Shown here: positions 24,309 to 32,457 of the stretch, piece after piece
How the letters are laid out: each line of letters starts with the position of its first letter
Numbering within the stretch: position 1 is the stretch's first letter
Source of the DNA: an uncultured Lentisphaerota bacterium
GTDB taxonomy: Bacteria; Verrucomicrobiota; Kiritimatiellia; RFP12; UBA1067
DNA: 48,071 nt
Direction: 5' to 3'
Assembly: GCA_900320225.1 (NCBI GenBank)
Contig: ONRL01000039.1
Coordinates: 1 to 48,071 of the forward strand
Made by a program: the position numbers and the translations under genes
The notes under the pieces: model-generated
Seen by the model: the letters and a program-made list of their open reading frames with translations, nothing else
Told to the model about the DNA's origin: nothing
Database searches by the model: none

Positions 24309-25211
24309 ATGATGGACCGCCGTTCATTCCTCGGCCTGGGCGCGCTTGCGATGCTCGCGGCCGGTTGCCAATCCGCCGGTGCCGGCAAGACCTGCTGCGC
24401 CGCGAAGAAGTGCAAGAAGGTGCCGTTCAAGCTCGGCGTCGCCGGCTACACCTACAACAAGTTCAGCATCGACGAGACGCTTGCCTTCCTCGAAAGGCTC
24501 GACGTGCACTACCTCTGCATCAAGAACTTCCACCTGCCGTTCGACTCCACGCCCGCGCAGATCGCCGAGTTCAAGAAGAAGTGCGCCGACCACGGCGTGA
24601 CCGGCTACGGCGTGGGCCCGATCTACATGTCCTCGAACGAAGAGGCCAAGAAGGCGTTCGACTACGCCGCCGCCATCGGCGTGAAGACGGTCGTCGCCGT
24701 GCCCACCGAGGAGAAGGAGATGGAGGTCAACGGCAAGAAGAAGAAAGTGCGCTTCCACAGCCGCGCCCGCTGCGAGTACCTCGAGGGGCTCTGCAAGCAG
24801 TACGACATGCGCATCGCCATCCACAACCACGGCCCGGACATTCCGTACTGCTTCCCGACCGGCGAGAGCGCCTTCAACATGGTGAAGGACCTCGACGCGC
24901 GCATGGGCCTCTGCCTCGACATCGGCCACGACTTCCGCGCCGGGCAGAACCCCGCGGACTCCATCCGCAAGTACGGCAGCCGCATCTACGACATGCACAT
25001 CAAGAACGTCAAGTTCGACGCGAAGAAGAACATCGCCGTTCCGATGCCGCGCGGCGATATGGACATGTGGGAGATCGTCAAGGCCCTCGTCGAGGTGAAC
25101 TACACGGGCTGCTGCTCGCTTGAGTACGAGCGCGACTTCAAGGACAACCTCGCGGGCGTGGCCGAGTCCATCGGCTACTTCAAGGGCCTCATCAAGGCCG
25201 TCGAGGGCTGA
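24309..25211 (+). CDS. Exported xylose-isomerase-like TIM-barrel lipoprotein
   Basis: The N-terminus MMDRRSFLGLGALAMLAAGC combines a twin-arginine-like start with a lipobox. The remainder is a sugar phosphate isomerase/epimerase-type AP endonuclease 2 barrel: KLGVAGYTYNKFSIDETLAFLERLDVHYLC, MRIAIHNHGPDIPY, MGLCLDIGHDFRAGQ, RIYDMHIKNVKF and CCSLEYERDF, whose His, Asp, Glu residues match the metal ligands of the family. Its catalytic residues appear intact. It ends the run of sugar genes begun by the symporter. Its activity and substrate cannot be read from the sequence. Confidence 0.8.
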   Translation: MMDRRSFLGLGALAMLAAGCQSAGAGKTCCAAKKCKKVPFKLGVAGYTYNKFSIDETLAFLERLDVHYLCIKNFHLPFDSTPAQIAEFKKKCADHGVTGYGVGPIYMSSNEEAKKAFDYAAAIGVKTVVAVPTEEKEMEVNGKKKKVRFHSRARCEYLEGLCKQYDMRIAIHNHGPDIPYCFPTGESAFNMVKDLDARMGLCLDIGHDFRAGQNPADSIRKYGSRIYDMHIKNVKFDAKKNIAVPMPRGDMDMWEIVKALVEVNYTGCCSLEYERDFKDNLAGVAESIGYFKGLIKAVEG

Positions 25212-25218
25212 GGAGCTG

Positions 25219-26295
25219 TTGAAACGGATCGTCCTCCTCGGAGCCACCGGGTCCGTCGGGAGCGGCGCGTGCGACGTCGTGCGCGCCCATCCCGACGCGT
25301 TCAAGGTGGTGGCGTTGGCGGCGCGGGCAAACCGCGCCGCCGCCGATTCCCTTGCGCGCGCGTTCGGCGCGCGCGCGTACGTGGGGGAGGACGCCGCCCT
25401 GCGCGCCGTCGAGGAGAACGATGCGGACCTCGCGTTCGTGGCGACCGTGGGACTCTCCGGCCTCGCGCCGACGCTTGCGGCGATTGAGAAGGGGATGACG
25501 GTTGCGCTTGCCACGAAGGAGGTGCTCGTGGCGGCCGGTGCGCTCGTGACGGCGCGTGCGCGGGAGAAGGGCGTGCGCATCCTGCCCGTGGACAGCGAAC
25601 ACAGCGCGATTTTTCAGTGCCTTCAGGCTTCTGGCCGCGCGTCAATTGACCGCCTCGTTCTCACGGCGTCGGGCGGTCCGTTCCTGAATGACCCCGCCGA
25701 CCTCTCCGCCGTCACGCCGGAGCGGGCGCTCGCGCACCCGGTGTGGAAGATGGGCCCGAAGGTCACGGTGGATTCCGCGACGATGATGAACAAGGGGTTC
25801 GAGGTGGTCGAGGCGCACTGGTTGTTTGGCGTGCCGTATGACCGGATCGACGTGGTGGTGCACCCCGAGTCGGTCGTCCACTCCCTCGTCACCTTCACGG
25901 ACGGCGCCACGCTCGCGCAGCTCTCGCCGCCCGACATGCGCGTGCCCATCCAGTACGCGCTTTCCTGGCCGGACCGTCTGCCGGCCGCGCGCGCGCGGCT
26001 CGACCTCGCCCAGCTCGGCGCGCTCACGTTCCGCGCGCCGGACGAAGGTCGCTTCCCGTCCCTGCGCATCGTGCGTGCGGCGGCGGAGGCCGGGGGGACG
26101 CGGACGGCCGCGCTTTCGGCGGCGGACGAGGTGGCCGTCTCCCGCTTCCTCGCGGGCTCGATTTCGTACACGGACATCCCGCAACTCGTCGCGGACGCGG
26201 CGGACGCCGCGCCGGACCTGCCGTGCGACTCGGTAGAAAACATCCTCGCCGCCGACGCGGCCGGAAGAAAGTTGGCAGAAGAATGGAATTCCTGA
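25219..26295 (+). CDS. dxr: 1-deoxy-D-xylulose 5-phosphate reductoisomerase
   Basis: Second enzyme of the MEP isoprenoid pathway. The NADPH-binding LLGATGSVGSGACDVV, ALATKEVLVAAG, the PVDSEHSAIFQCL metal-site motif, LTASGGPF, ATMMNKGFEVVEAHWLF and HPESVVHSLV are all present. The start is inferred as TTG at 25219, because the conserved N-terminal strand KRIVLLGATG begins right there. AGGAG is only 3 nt upstream, so translation may be weak or coupled to the preceding gene, which ends 7 nt earlier. The last 13 nt overlap rseP. The order dxr-rseP-ispG matches the common bacterial arrangement. Confidence 0.93.
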   Translation: MKRIVLLGATGSVGSGACDVVRAHPDAFKVVALAARANRAAADSLARAFGARAYVGEDAALRAVEENDADLAFVATVGLSGLAPTLAAIEKGMTVALATKEVLVAAGALVTARAREKGVRILPVDSEHSAIFQCLQASGRASIDRLVLTASGGPFLNDPADLSAVTPERALAHPVWKMGPKVTVDSATMMNKGFEVVEAHWLFGVPYDRIDVVVHPESVVHSLVTFTDGATLAQLSPPDMRVPIQYALSWPDRLPAARARLDLAQLGALTFRAPDEGRFPSLRIVRAAAEAGGTRTAALSAADEVAVSRFLAGSISYTDIPQLVADAADAAPDLPCDSVENILAADAAGRKLAEEWNS

Positions 26296-27548
26296 TTACC
26301 GTACTGGCGATCATCGCCTGCATCCTCCTGTTCTCGTTCGCGATCTTCATCCACGAGTTCGGGCACTTCCTCGCCGCGAAGTTGCTGGGCTTCCAGGTGG
26401 ACACGTTCTCAATCGGTTTCGGTCCCGCGCTGTGGAAGAAGACGATCAAGGGCGTGGAATACCGCATCTCCGCCATTCCGTTCGGCGGGTACGTGGCCCT
26501 GCCGCAGCTCGACCCCGCCGGCACGGCGGGCGTGCAGGGTTCGCAGACAGAGGGGGACGGCGACAAGAAAGACGGCGACGCCGTGCCCGTCGCCCCGATG
26601 GCGAACTGGAAGAAGATCGTCGTGGCGTTCGCGGGCCCGTTCGGCAACATCGTGTTGGCGGTCGTACTCGCCTTTGTCCTTTCCTGCGCTTCTGGTGCGC
26701 GCTTCGGGAAGCTCTCCGCCGAGATCGGCGATCTGGTGGAGGATGGCCCTGCGGCCAAGGCCGGGATGCGGGTGGGGGATGTCGTGGTGTCCGTGAACGG
26801 CAACGCCGTGAAGACGTGGCCGGACTTGATGACGGAGATTCAGATCGCGGGCGAGCGCGCGGCGGAGTTCGTCGTGGAGCGCGCCGGCACGAACGTGGTC
26901 CTTACCATTACGCCTGAACGCGATGCGGTGACGGGAGGCTGTCTCATCAAGGCGCTCTCCACCACGAACGCCGCACGCTACGCTGCGTGGATGCCCGACC
27001 GTAATCCGTTCCAGCAACTCGCGTGGGATGCGGGGTCGATGGCGCGCGTCCTCAAGGCGCTTGTCACGCCGAAGGAGTCGGGTTCTACGGCCAAACAGCT
27101 TGGCGGCCCCGTGATGATCGCCGAGGGGCTCTACCGCCAGGTACGTCACGACGGCTGGGACGCAATCGGATTTCTGCGTTTCCTCAACGTGAACCTCGCC
27201 GTGCTGAACCTCCTGCCGATTCCCGTGTTGGACGGCGGACTCATCCTCTTTTCGCTCATTGCGATCATTTTCCGCCGCCCCGTTCCGCGGAAGGTCGTAG
27301 ACGGGCTTTCAATGGTGTTCATGTACCTCTTCCTCGCGCTCATGATTACGCTCGTGTGGCGTGACGTGGCGCGCAGCCGCCGCATGAGCAAGGCGCGAGG
27401 CGAACTTGAGCAAAAGCTCAAGGTCGAAGAACAACGGCTGAAACGGATCGAGAATTTCAAGCCGGCCTTCGACCTCGGCACGCTACCCGAACCCGCCGAC
27501 AGGGCGCGGCCCCCGGACGCGCCGTCCGAGAAAGAACCAACGAAATAA
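26283..27548 (+). CDS. rseP: Site-2 intramembrane metalloprotease RseP
   Basis: Zinc protease of the inner membrane that cleaves transmembrane anti-sigma factors or signal-peptide remnants. HEFGH in the first membrane helix supplies the zinc ligands and catalytic glutamate. GFGPALWK and IPFGGYVAL follow, then one PDZ domain (SAEIGDLVEDGPAAKAGMRV GDVVVSVNG), and late in the chain LLPIPVLDGG provides the third ligand. The ATG at 26283 lies inside the end of dxr. At 421 residues it has a single PDZ domain, where E. coli RseP has two. A charged C-terminal tail is present. ispG follows after 3 nt. Confidence 0.93.
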   Translation: MEFLITVLAIIACILLFSFAIFIHEFGHFLAAKLLGFQVDTFSIGFGPALWKKTIKGVEYRISAIPFGGYVALPQLDPAGTAGVQGSQTEGDGDKKDGDAVPVAPMANWKKIVVAFAGPFGNIVLAVVLAFVLSCASGARFGKLSAEIGDLVEDGPAAKAGMRVGDVVVSVNGNAVKTWPDLMTEIQIAGERAAEFVVERAGTNVVLTITPERDAVTGGCLIKALSTTNAARYAAWMPDRNPFQQLAWDAGSMARVLKALVTPKESGSTAKQLGGPVMIAEGLYRQVRHDGWDAIGFLRFLNVNLAVLNLLPIPVLDGGLILFSLIAIIFRRPVPRKVVDGLSMVFMYLFLALMITLVWRDVARSRRMSKARGELEQKLKVEEQRLKRIENFKPAFDLGTLPEPADRARPPDAPSEKEPTK

Positions 27549-27551
27549 CTT

Positions 27552-28595
27552 ATGCTTACGCGGGCCCAGACGCGCATGCTGCGCATCGGGAGCCTGCCGC
27601 TCGGCGGCGGGGCGCCGGTTTCGGTGCAGACGATGGCCACCGCCGACCCACATGACGCTGCGGCGCTCGCCGCCCAAATCGCGCGCTGCGCCGAGGCGGG
27701 CGCCGATCTCGTGCGCCTGACGGTACCGGATCTCGCCGCCGCGCGCGTCCTCGGCGAGGTGCGCAAGACATCGCCTGTTCCGCTCGTGGCGGATATCCAC
27801 TTCGACTACCGCTGCGCCCTCGCGTCCATCGAGGCCGGGGCGGATGCCCTGCGTCTCAACCCCGGCAACATCGGCGGCGCGGAGAACGTCCGTGCCGTGG
27901 CGCGCGCGGCCCAGGCGAAGGGCGTGCCGATCCGCGTGGGCGTGAACGGCGGCAGCCTCGAGAAGGGCGAAACGCTTGTCTCGTCCGCATTGAAGCACGT
28001 GAAGCTGTTGGAGGACGAAGGGTTCCGCGACATTGCGATTTCGGTGAAGGCGAGCGACGTGCCGCGCACGGTGGCGGCGTACCGCGAATTGGCGGAACGG
28101 ACGGACTGTCCGCTTCATCTCGGCGTGACGGAGGCGGGCACGTTCCTGCCGGGCACGGTGCGTTCGTCGGTCGCGCTTGGCATCCTGCTTGCCGAGGGTA
28201 TAGGCGACACGATCCGCGTGTCGCTCACGGACGAACCGGAACGCGAGGTGAAGGTGGGGCTGGAGATTCTTCGTGCGTTGGGCTTGCGCGCGCCGGGACC
28301 GTCCGTGACGAGCTGCCCCACGTGCGGCCGCACGCGCGTGGACGTGCGCCGCGTGGCCGAGGAGGTGGAGGTAGCCCTCGAACGTTATCGTCGCGAACAT
28401 GCGGATGCCGTCTTGCCGCGCGTGGCCGTCATGGGCTGCGCGGTGAACGGTCCGGGCGAGGCGAAGGACGCCGACGTCGCGCTCTGCGGCGGAAACGGCG
28501 AGTTCCTGCTCTATGTGCACGGCCAGCCCGCCCGCAAGGTGTCGCCTTCCGAGGCCGTCGCCGCCGTCCTCGCCTGCCTGCCGTGCCCGAAATGA
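27552..28595 (+). CDS. ispG: 4-hydroxy-3-methylbut-2-enyl diphosphate synthase
   Basis: Fe-S enzyme of the MEP pathway, acting downstream of Dxr. It shows VSVQTMATADPHD, PLVADIHFDYRCALASIEAGADALRLNPGNIG, VRIGV-type strand IRVGVNGGSLEKG, LHLGVTEAG, and the cluster-ligand segments TSCPTCGRTRVDV and VMGCAVNGPGEA. The 347-residue single-chain length is the short bacterial type. It is separated from rseP by 3 nt, so dxr, rseP and ispG are one operon. AAAGGAGAG after its end belongs to the next gene. Confidence 0.95.
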   Translation: MLTRAQTRMLRIGSLPLGGGAPVSVQTMATADPHDAAALAAQIARCAEAGADLVRLTVPDLAAARVLGEVRKTSPVPLVADIHFDYRCALASIEAGADALRLNPGNIGGAENVRAVARAAQAKGVPIRVGVNGGSLEKGETLVSSALKHVKLLEDEGFRDIAISVKASDVPRTVAAYRELAERTDCPLHLGVTEAGTFLPGTVRSSVALGILLAEGIGDTIRVSLTDEPEREVKVGLEILRALGLRAPGPSVTSCPTCGRTRVDVRRVAEEVEVALERYRREHADAVLPRVAVMGCAVNGPGEAKDADVALCGGNGEFLLYVHGQPARKVSPSEAVAAVLACLPCPK

Positions 28596-28611
28596 AAGGA
28601 GAGCAAAACAG

Positions 28612-30406
28612 ATGAAGAAGATCAGCTTTTGGACGTGCGTGGCGGTGGTCGCGACAAGCGCGGCCCTCCCGGTGCAGGACGCCATGAAGACCCCGCGTCT
28701 GCGGGACGTGCGCCTGAAGGGCGTGCCCGCGGCGAAGATGAACGACCTCATCCGCGCGCGGCTGACGAGCGACTTCGCGAAGCTGAACGTGTTCGCCGAG
28801 GCGCGGCGCGCGTTCGTGGACCGCGACGACGACGTCAAGGGACACGGCGGCGTGTGGCGCGGCGAGTTCTGGGGCAAGCAGATGCTCTCCGCCGCGCGCG
28901 TGGCCGACTACCTCGCCGACCCCGCGTTCACGAAGTTCGTGCAGGAGGAATGCCACCGCCTCATGGCCACGCAGGATCCCGACGGCTATCTCGGCAGCTA
29001 CAAGGACAAGGAGCTTGTCTCGATTACCGACCCCGAGCAGACGCGGAAGACCTACGGCTGGTATCCCGTCTGGAACATCTGGAACCGCAAGTACGCGATG
29101 TGGGGCATGCTGATGGCGTACAAGGCGACGGGCGACAGGGAGATCTTCGCCTCGGTCGAGCGCCAGATGAAGCAGCTGATCGGCATGCTGCACCGCCGGA
29201 ACCTGAAGCTCCACGACACGGGCACGCTCACGATGCACGGCCTTCCCTCGATGTCGATCCTCAAGCCGCTCGTGATGCTCTACGAGGAGACGGGCGACCG
29301 CGCCTACCTCGACTTCGCCGCCGAGATGCTGCCCGACTGGGACCGCGCCGACGGCGAGTGCCCCAACTTCTTCAGGAACGCGACGCGCGAGCCGCTCCAC
29401 GAGTGGTATCCGGATCCCAGCGACTGGGCGAAGACGTACGAGTTCCTCAGCTGCGTGGACGGCTTGATCGAATACTACCGCGCGACGGGCGACGCGCGCT
29501 GCCTCGAGACGGCGAAGGCGATCCGCGACAACCTCCAGCGCAACGAGCTGAACGTGTTCGGGTCCGTCGGCTTCGGCGACAAGATCATCGGCGCGTCGCT
29601 CTACTGCAACGCGCTCAACGAGGTCTGCGACGTGATCCACTGGATCCGCCTCAACGTGGACCTCTTCCTCGTGACGGGAGACGTGAAGTACCTCGACATC
29701 GTGGAGGTGGCGTACTTCAACGGCTACCTCGCCGGCATCTGGCGCGGCGGCGCGTGGGGTCCGTTCTTCATCCGCGGACACAAGCGCCACTCCGAGCAGC
29801 GCCAGTGCGGCTACGCCTACAACCACTGCTGCGTCAACAACCTGCCCCGCACCTTCATGGACATGGCCTCGGTCACGGTCACGCGCGACCGGAAGGGAAC
29901 CTTCCACGTCAACTTCTACCAGGACGCGTCGGTGGAGCTGGACGGCGTCCGCTTCGAGATCGCGGGCAACTACCCGGTCGGGAACGTCGTGAAGGTGTCG
30001 GTGAGCGATCCCGCCGCCAAGGTCGCGTCCGGAGACCGACAAGGCCGCCCGCGAGAAGAGCTGGGCGTTCCGGCGGTATCCCGACAACGCCCAGGCCAAC
30101 CGCGACCTCATCCCGAGCTACCGCACGCAGCCGGCCGCCTACGTGATGCACGGGCCGCTCGTCCTCGCCAAGTCGCGCGTGATCGGCAACGCCCCCGCCG
30201 AGCTGGAGTCCGAGCCGGGCATCAACGGCAAGGGCTACCGCGCGCGGGTCACGCCACTTCCGGGCGACGGCCTCACGTGGGGCCTCTGGCGTCTCGACCT
30301 CACGAAGGATGGCGCGCCGACGATCTCCACGAAGGTCTGCGACTTCCAGAGCGGCGGCGACATGGACTGCGGCTCCGGCGGCAACCTCTTCTCGATCTGG
30401 TTCTAA
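28612..30406 (+). pseudogene. GH127/DUF1680-type beta-L-arabinofuranosidase-like hydrolase, frame broken
   Basis: Secreted hydrolase of the (alpha/alpha)6 family. MKKISFWTCVAVVATSAALP is a signal peptide and AAAGGAGAG precedes the start. The catalytic apparatus of HypBA1-like enzymes can be recognised: ALNEVCDVIHW gives the E-x-C pair, and AYNHCCVNNLPRTF gives the Cys-Cys pair that with it holds zinc and supplies the thiol nucleophile. The first frame then runs off at about 30030. Family sequence resumes one frame over with TDKAAREKSWAFRRYPDNAQ and YVMHGPLVLAKSRV to a stop at 30406. The strand block usually found between (L-R-I-P-x-W-type) is missing, suggesting a loss of about 100-150 nt. 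The catalytic half is intact but the C-terminal domain is damaged. Confidence 0.75.
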
Positions 30407-30427
30407 CCCCTCATCACCCGACACGAC

Positions 30428-32245
30428 ATGAAAACGAAGACCTTCTTTGTCCGTCTCTTGGCGACAGCAGCGCTGGCGATGTCGAGCGCCGCATCGGCCA
30501 TCGACGTGACGTTTGAAATCGCGATGAAGGACGGCCGGTTCCGCAGCGAGCAGGCCGCGCTGGAGCGGAAGGACGGCGCCGTGACGTTCCGCCTCGCCCG
30601 CGCCGCCATCCCCAAGGACGTGAAGTACGTGAAGCTGAAGCCGGACTTCGCCCGCGCGAAGGTGGGCGACGATGGCTACTGGGTGAACTCCGACGGCGAG
30701 CTCGGCACGTTCAAGGCGCGCGAGAAGGACGCCGTGCGCGTCAGCAAGCGCCCGCACATGCCGTTCTTCGGCATGAAGACGCCGCGCGGGACCTGGGTGG
30801 CCATCGTGAAGGGAATGTCCTGGAACTACTCGCTCGCGGTCGAGCTGAAGAACGGATACTACACGCTCGCGCCGACGTTCGAGTACCACCTCGCCGAGGC
30901 GAAGGAGGACCTCGAGGTGGAGTTCCGCTGGCTGACGGGCGACGACGCCGACTACAGCGGCATGGCGAAGGCGTACCGCGCATGGCAGCTCGCGCGCAAG
31001 GAGGTGGAACCGCTGACGGAACGCGTGAAGAAGCAGCCGCTCCTCGACTACATGGTGAAGTGGCCCGAGGTGCGCGTGCGCCTCGCGTGGAAGCCGGTGC
31101 CGAGTCCCGTGCCGGAGCAGACCGTGAAGGACGAGCCGCCGGTGAAGCCGGTGATCACCTTCGACCGGTTCAAGCGGATCGTGGACGAGTTCAAGGCGCA
31201 GGGCGTCGGCGGCGCGGAGTTCTGCCTCGTGGGGTGGAACGTGGGCGGACACGACGGCCGCTGGCCGCAGATCTTCCCCGTGGAGCCGCTGCTCGGCGGC
31301 GAGGCGAAGCTGAAGGAGGCGATCGCCTGGGCGCAGACGAACGGCTACTACGTGGTGGCGCACTGCAACCACCGCGACGCCTACATCATCGCGGACTCCT
31401 GGGACGCCGAGTACATCGTGGAGAAGAACCCCGACGGTTCCCTGCGCCGCGGCAAGGGCACGTGGGGCGGCGGGCGGGCGTACACGATCTGCCCCCGGCG
31501 CGCGTACGAGCGCTTCGTGACCAAGGACATGCCGATGGTGGCCGCGATGGGCTTCCGCGGCCTCCACTATCTCGACGTGTTCAGCTGCGTGCCGCCGCCG
31601 TTCTGCGACGACCCGCGCCATCCCGTCAACGAGCGCGACGGCATCAAGTGGGTGGGGCACATCCTGCAGCTCGGACGCGACACGTTCGGCGGCATCGCCT
31701 CCGAGGGCGGCTACGACCAGAACGCGGGCCAGCTCGACTACGTGCTCTACACGTCGTTCTCGCAGCCGCTTGATCCGTCCAAGTACCCCGCGCTCGTGGA
31801 CCGCTACGTCCCGCTCTTCGAGATCGTCTACAACGGCATCATCCTCTCGAACCCGTTCACGACCACCGTCAACGCGCCGATCAAGGGACGTCCGAGCGAG
31901 CTCAAGACGGTCGAGTTCGCGGCACGTCCCTCGTTCTACTTCCACGCGAACTTCCTCTCCACCGGACGGAACTGGATGGGCGACACGGACCTCGAGTGCT
32001 TCACGGACGAGCAGCTTGTCGCGAGCGTGGCGGCGATCAAGCGCGGCGTGGACGCCTACCGCGACCTCGCGCGTCTCCAGTACCGCTTCATCGACCGCCA
32101 CGCGGAAGTGTCGCCCGGCGTGTTCCTCACGCAGTACGACGACGGCACGAAGGTGTACGTGAACTACAACAAGGAAGCCGCGTCCATAGACGGCACCACG
32201 ATCCCCGCCGAGGACTGGCGCCTCGTCGTGACGGAAAAGAAGTGA
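30428..32245 (+). CDS. Secreted DUF5696-like protein, putative glycoside hydrolase
   Basis: Signal peptide MKTKTFFVRLLATAALAMSSAASA, then a beta-sandwich-like N-terminal region (about residues 25-190) and a TIM-barrel-like core with FKAQGVGGAEFCLVGWNVGGHDGR, GYYVVAHCNHRDAY, MGFRGLHYLDVFSCVPPPFCDDP and FGGIASEGGYDQNAGQLDYVLY. These blocks resemble DUF5696 proteins, which are distantly related to GH101-type enzymes. The acidic residues in LHYLDVF and ASEGGYD are candidate catalytic positions by analogy only. It starts 21 nt after the GH127 gene and likely shares its transcript. Confidence 0.6.
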   Translation: MKTKTFFVRLLATAALAMSSAASAIDVTFEIAMKDGRFRSEQAALERKDGAVTFRLARAAIPKDVKYVKLKPDFARAKVGDDGYWVNSDGELGTFKAREKDAVRVSKRPHMPFFGMKTPRGTWVAIVKGMSWNYSLAVELKNGYYTLAPTFEYHLAEAKEDLEVEFRWLTGDDADYSGMAKAYRAWQLARKEVEPLTERVKKQPLLDYMVKWPEVRVRLAWKPVPSPVPEQTVKDEPPVKPVITFDRFKRIVDEFKAQGVGGAEFCLVGWNVGGHDGRWPQIFPVEPLLGGEAKLKEAIAWAQTNGYYVVAHCNHRDAYIIADSWDAEYIVEKNPDGSLRRGKGTWGGGRAYTICPRRAYERFVTKDMPMVAAMGFRGLHYLDVFSCVPPPFCDDPRHPVNERDGIKWVGHILQLGRDTFGGIASEGGYDQNAGQLDYVLYTSFSQPLDPSKYPALVDRYVPLFEIVYNGIILSNPFTTTVNAPIKGRPSELKTVEFAARPSFYFHANFLSTGRNWMGDTDLECFTDEQLVASVAAIKRGVDAYRDLARLQYRFIDRHAEVSPGVFLTQYDDGTKVYVNYNKEAASIDGTTIPAEDWRLVVTEKK

Positions 32246-32457
32246 TGCGCTTCTGCGGCGCCCTGCAGGCTGTTACGTAGCGCTCCGCTCGGTGACGCGG
32301 GGCGGAAGAAGCGGGCGGGGGAGGTCGCCGATGGAACGGCGGCCCAACCGTGTGGTGCGGCGGTAGGGACGGCGTTCCATCGCCGTCCGCCCCGCGACCG
32401 CCGCCTGAAAGGCGGCTTTCCCAGTTAGGCGGTTGCGACCCTCCCCACCGCGTCCCC
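32246..32457. repeat. Mosaic of palindromic repeat modules between convergent genes
   Basis: The 212-bp gap holds several palindromes and no gene: a CGATGGAACGGCGGCCC module (32330-32363, near-copy of 36559-36593), a GGACGGCG/CGCCGTCC hairpin (32367-32388) and GCCGCC-TGAAA-GGCGGC followed by TTTCCCAGTT (32400-32426). A GGTTGCGACCCTCCCC edge is the inverse of the GGGAGGGTCGC module. It separates the converging DUF5696-like and FISUMP genes. Confidence 0.65.
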
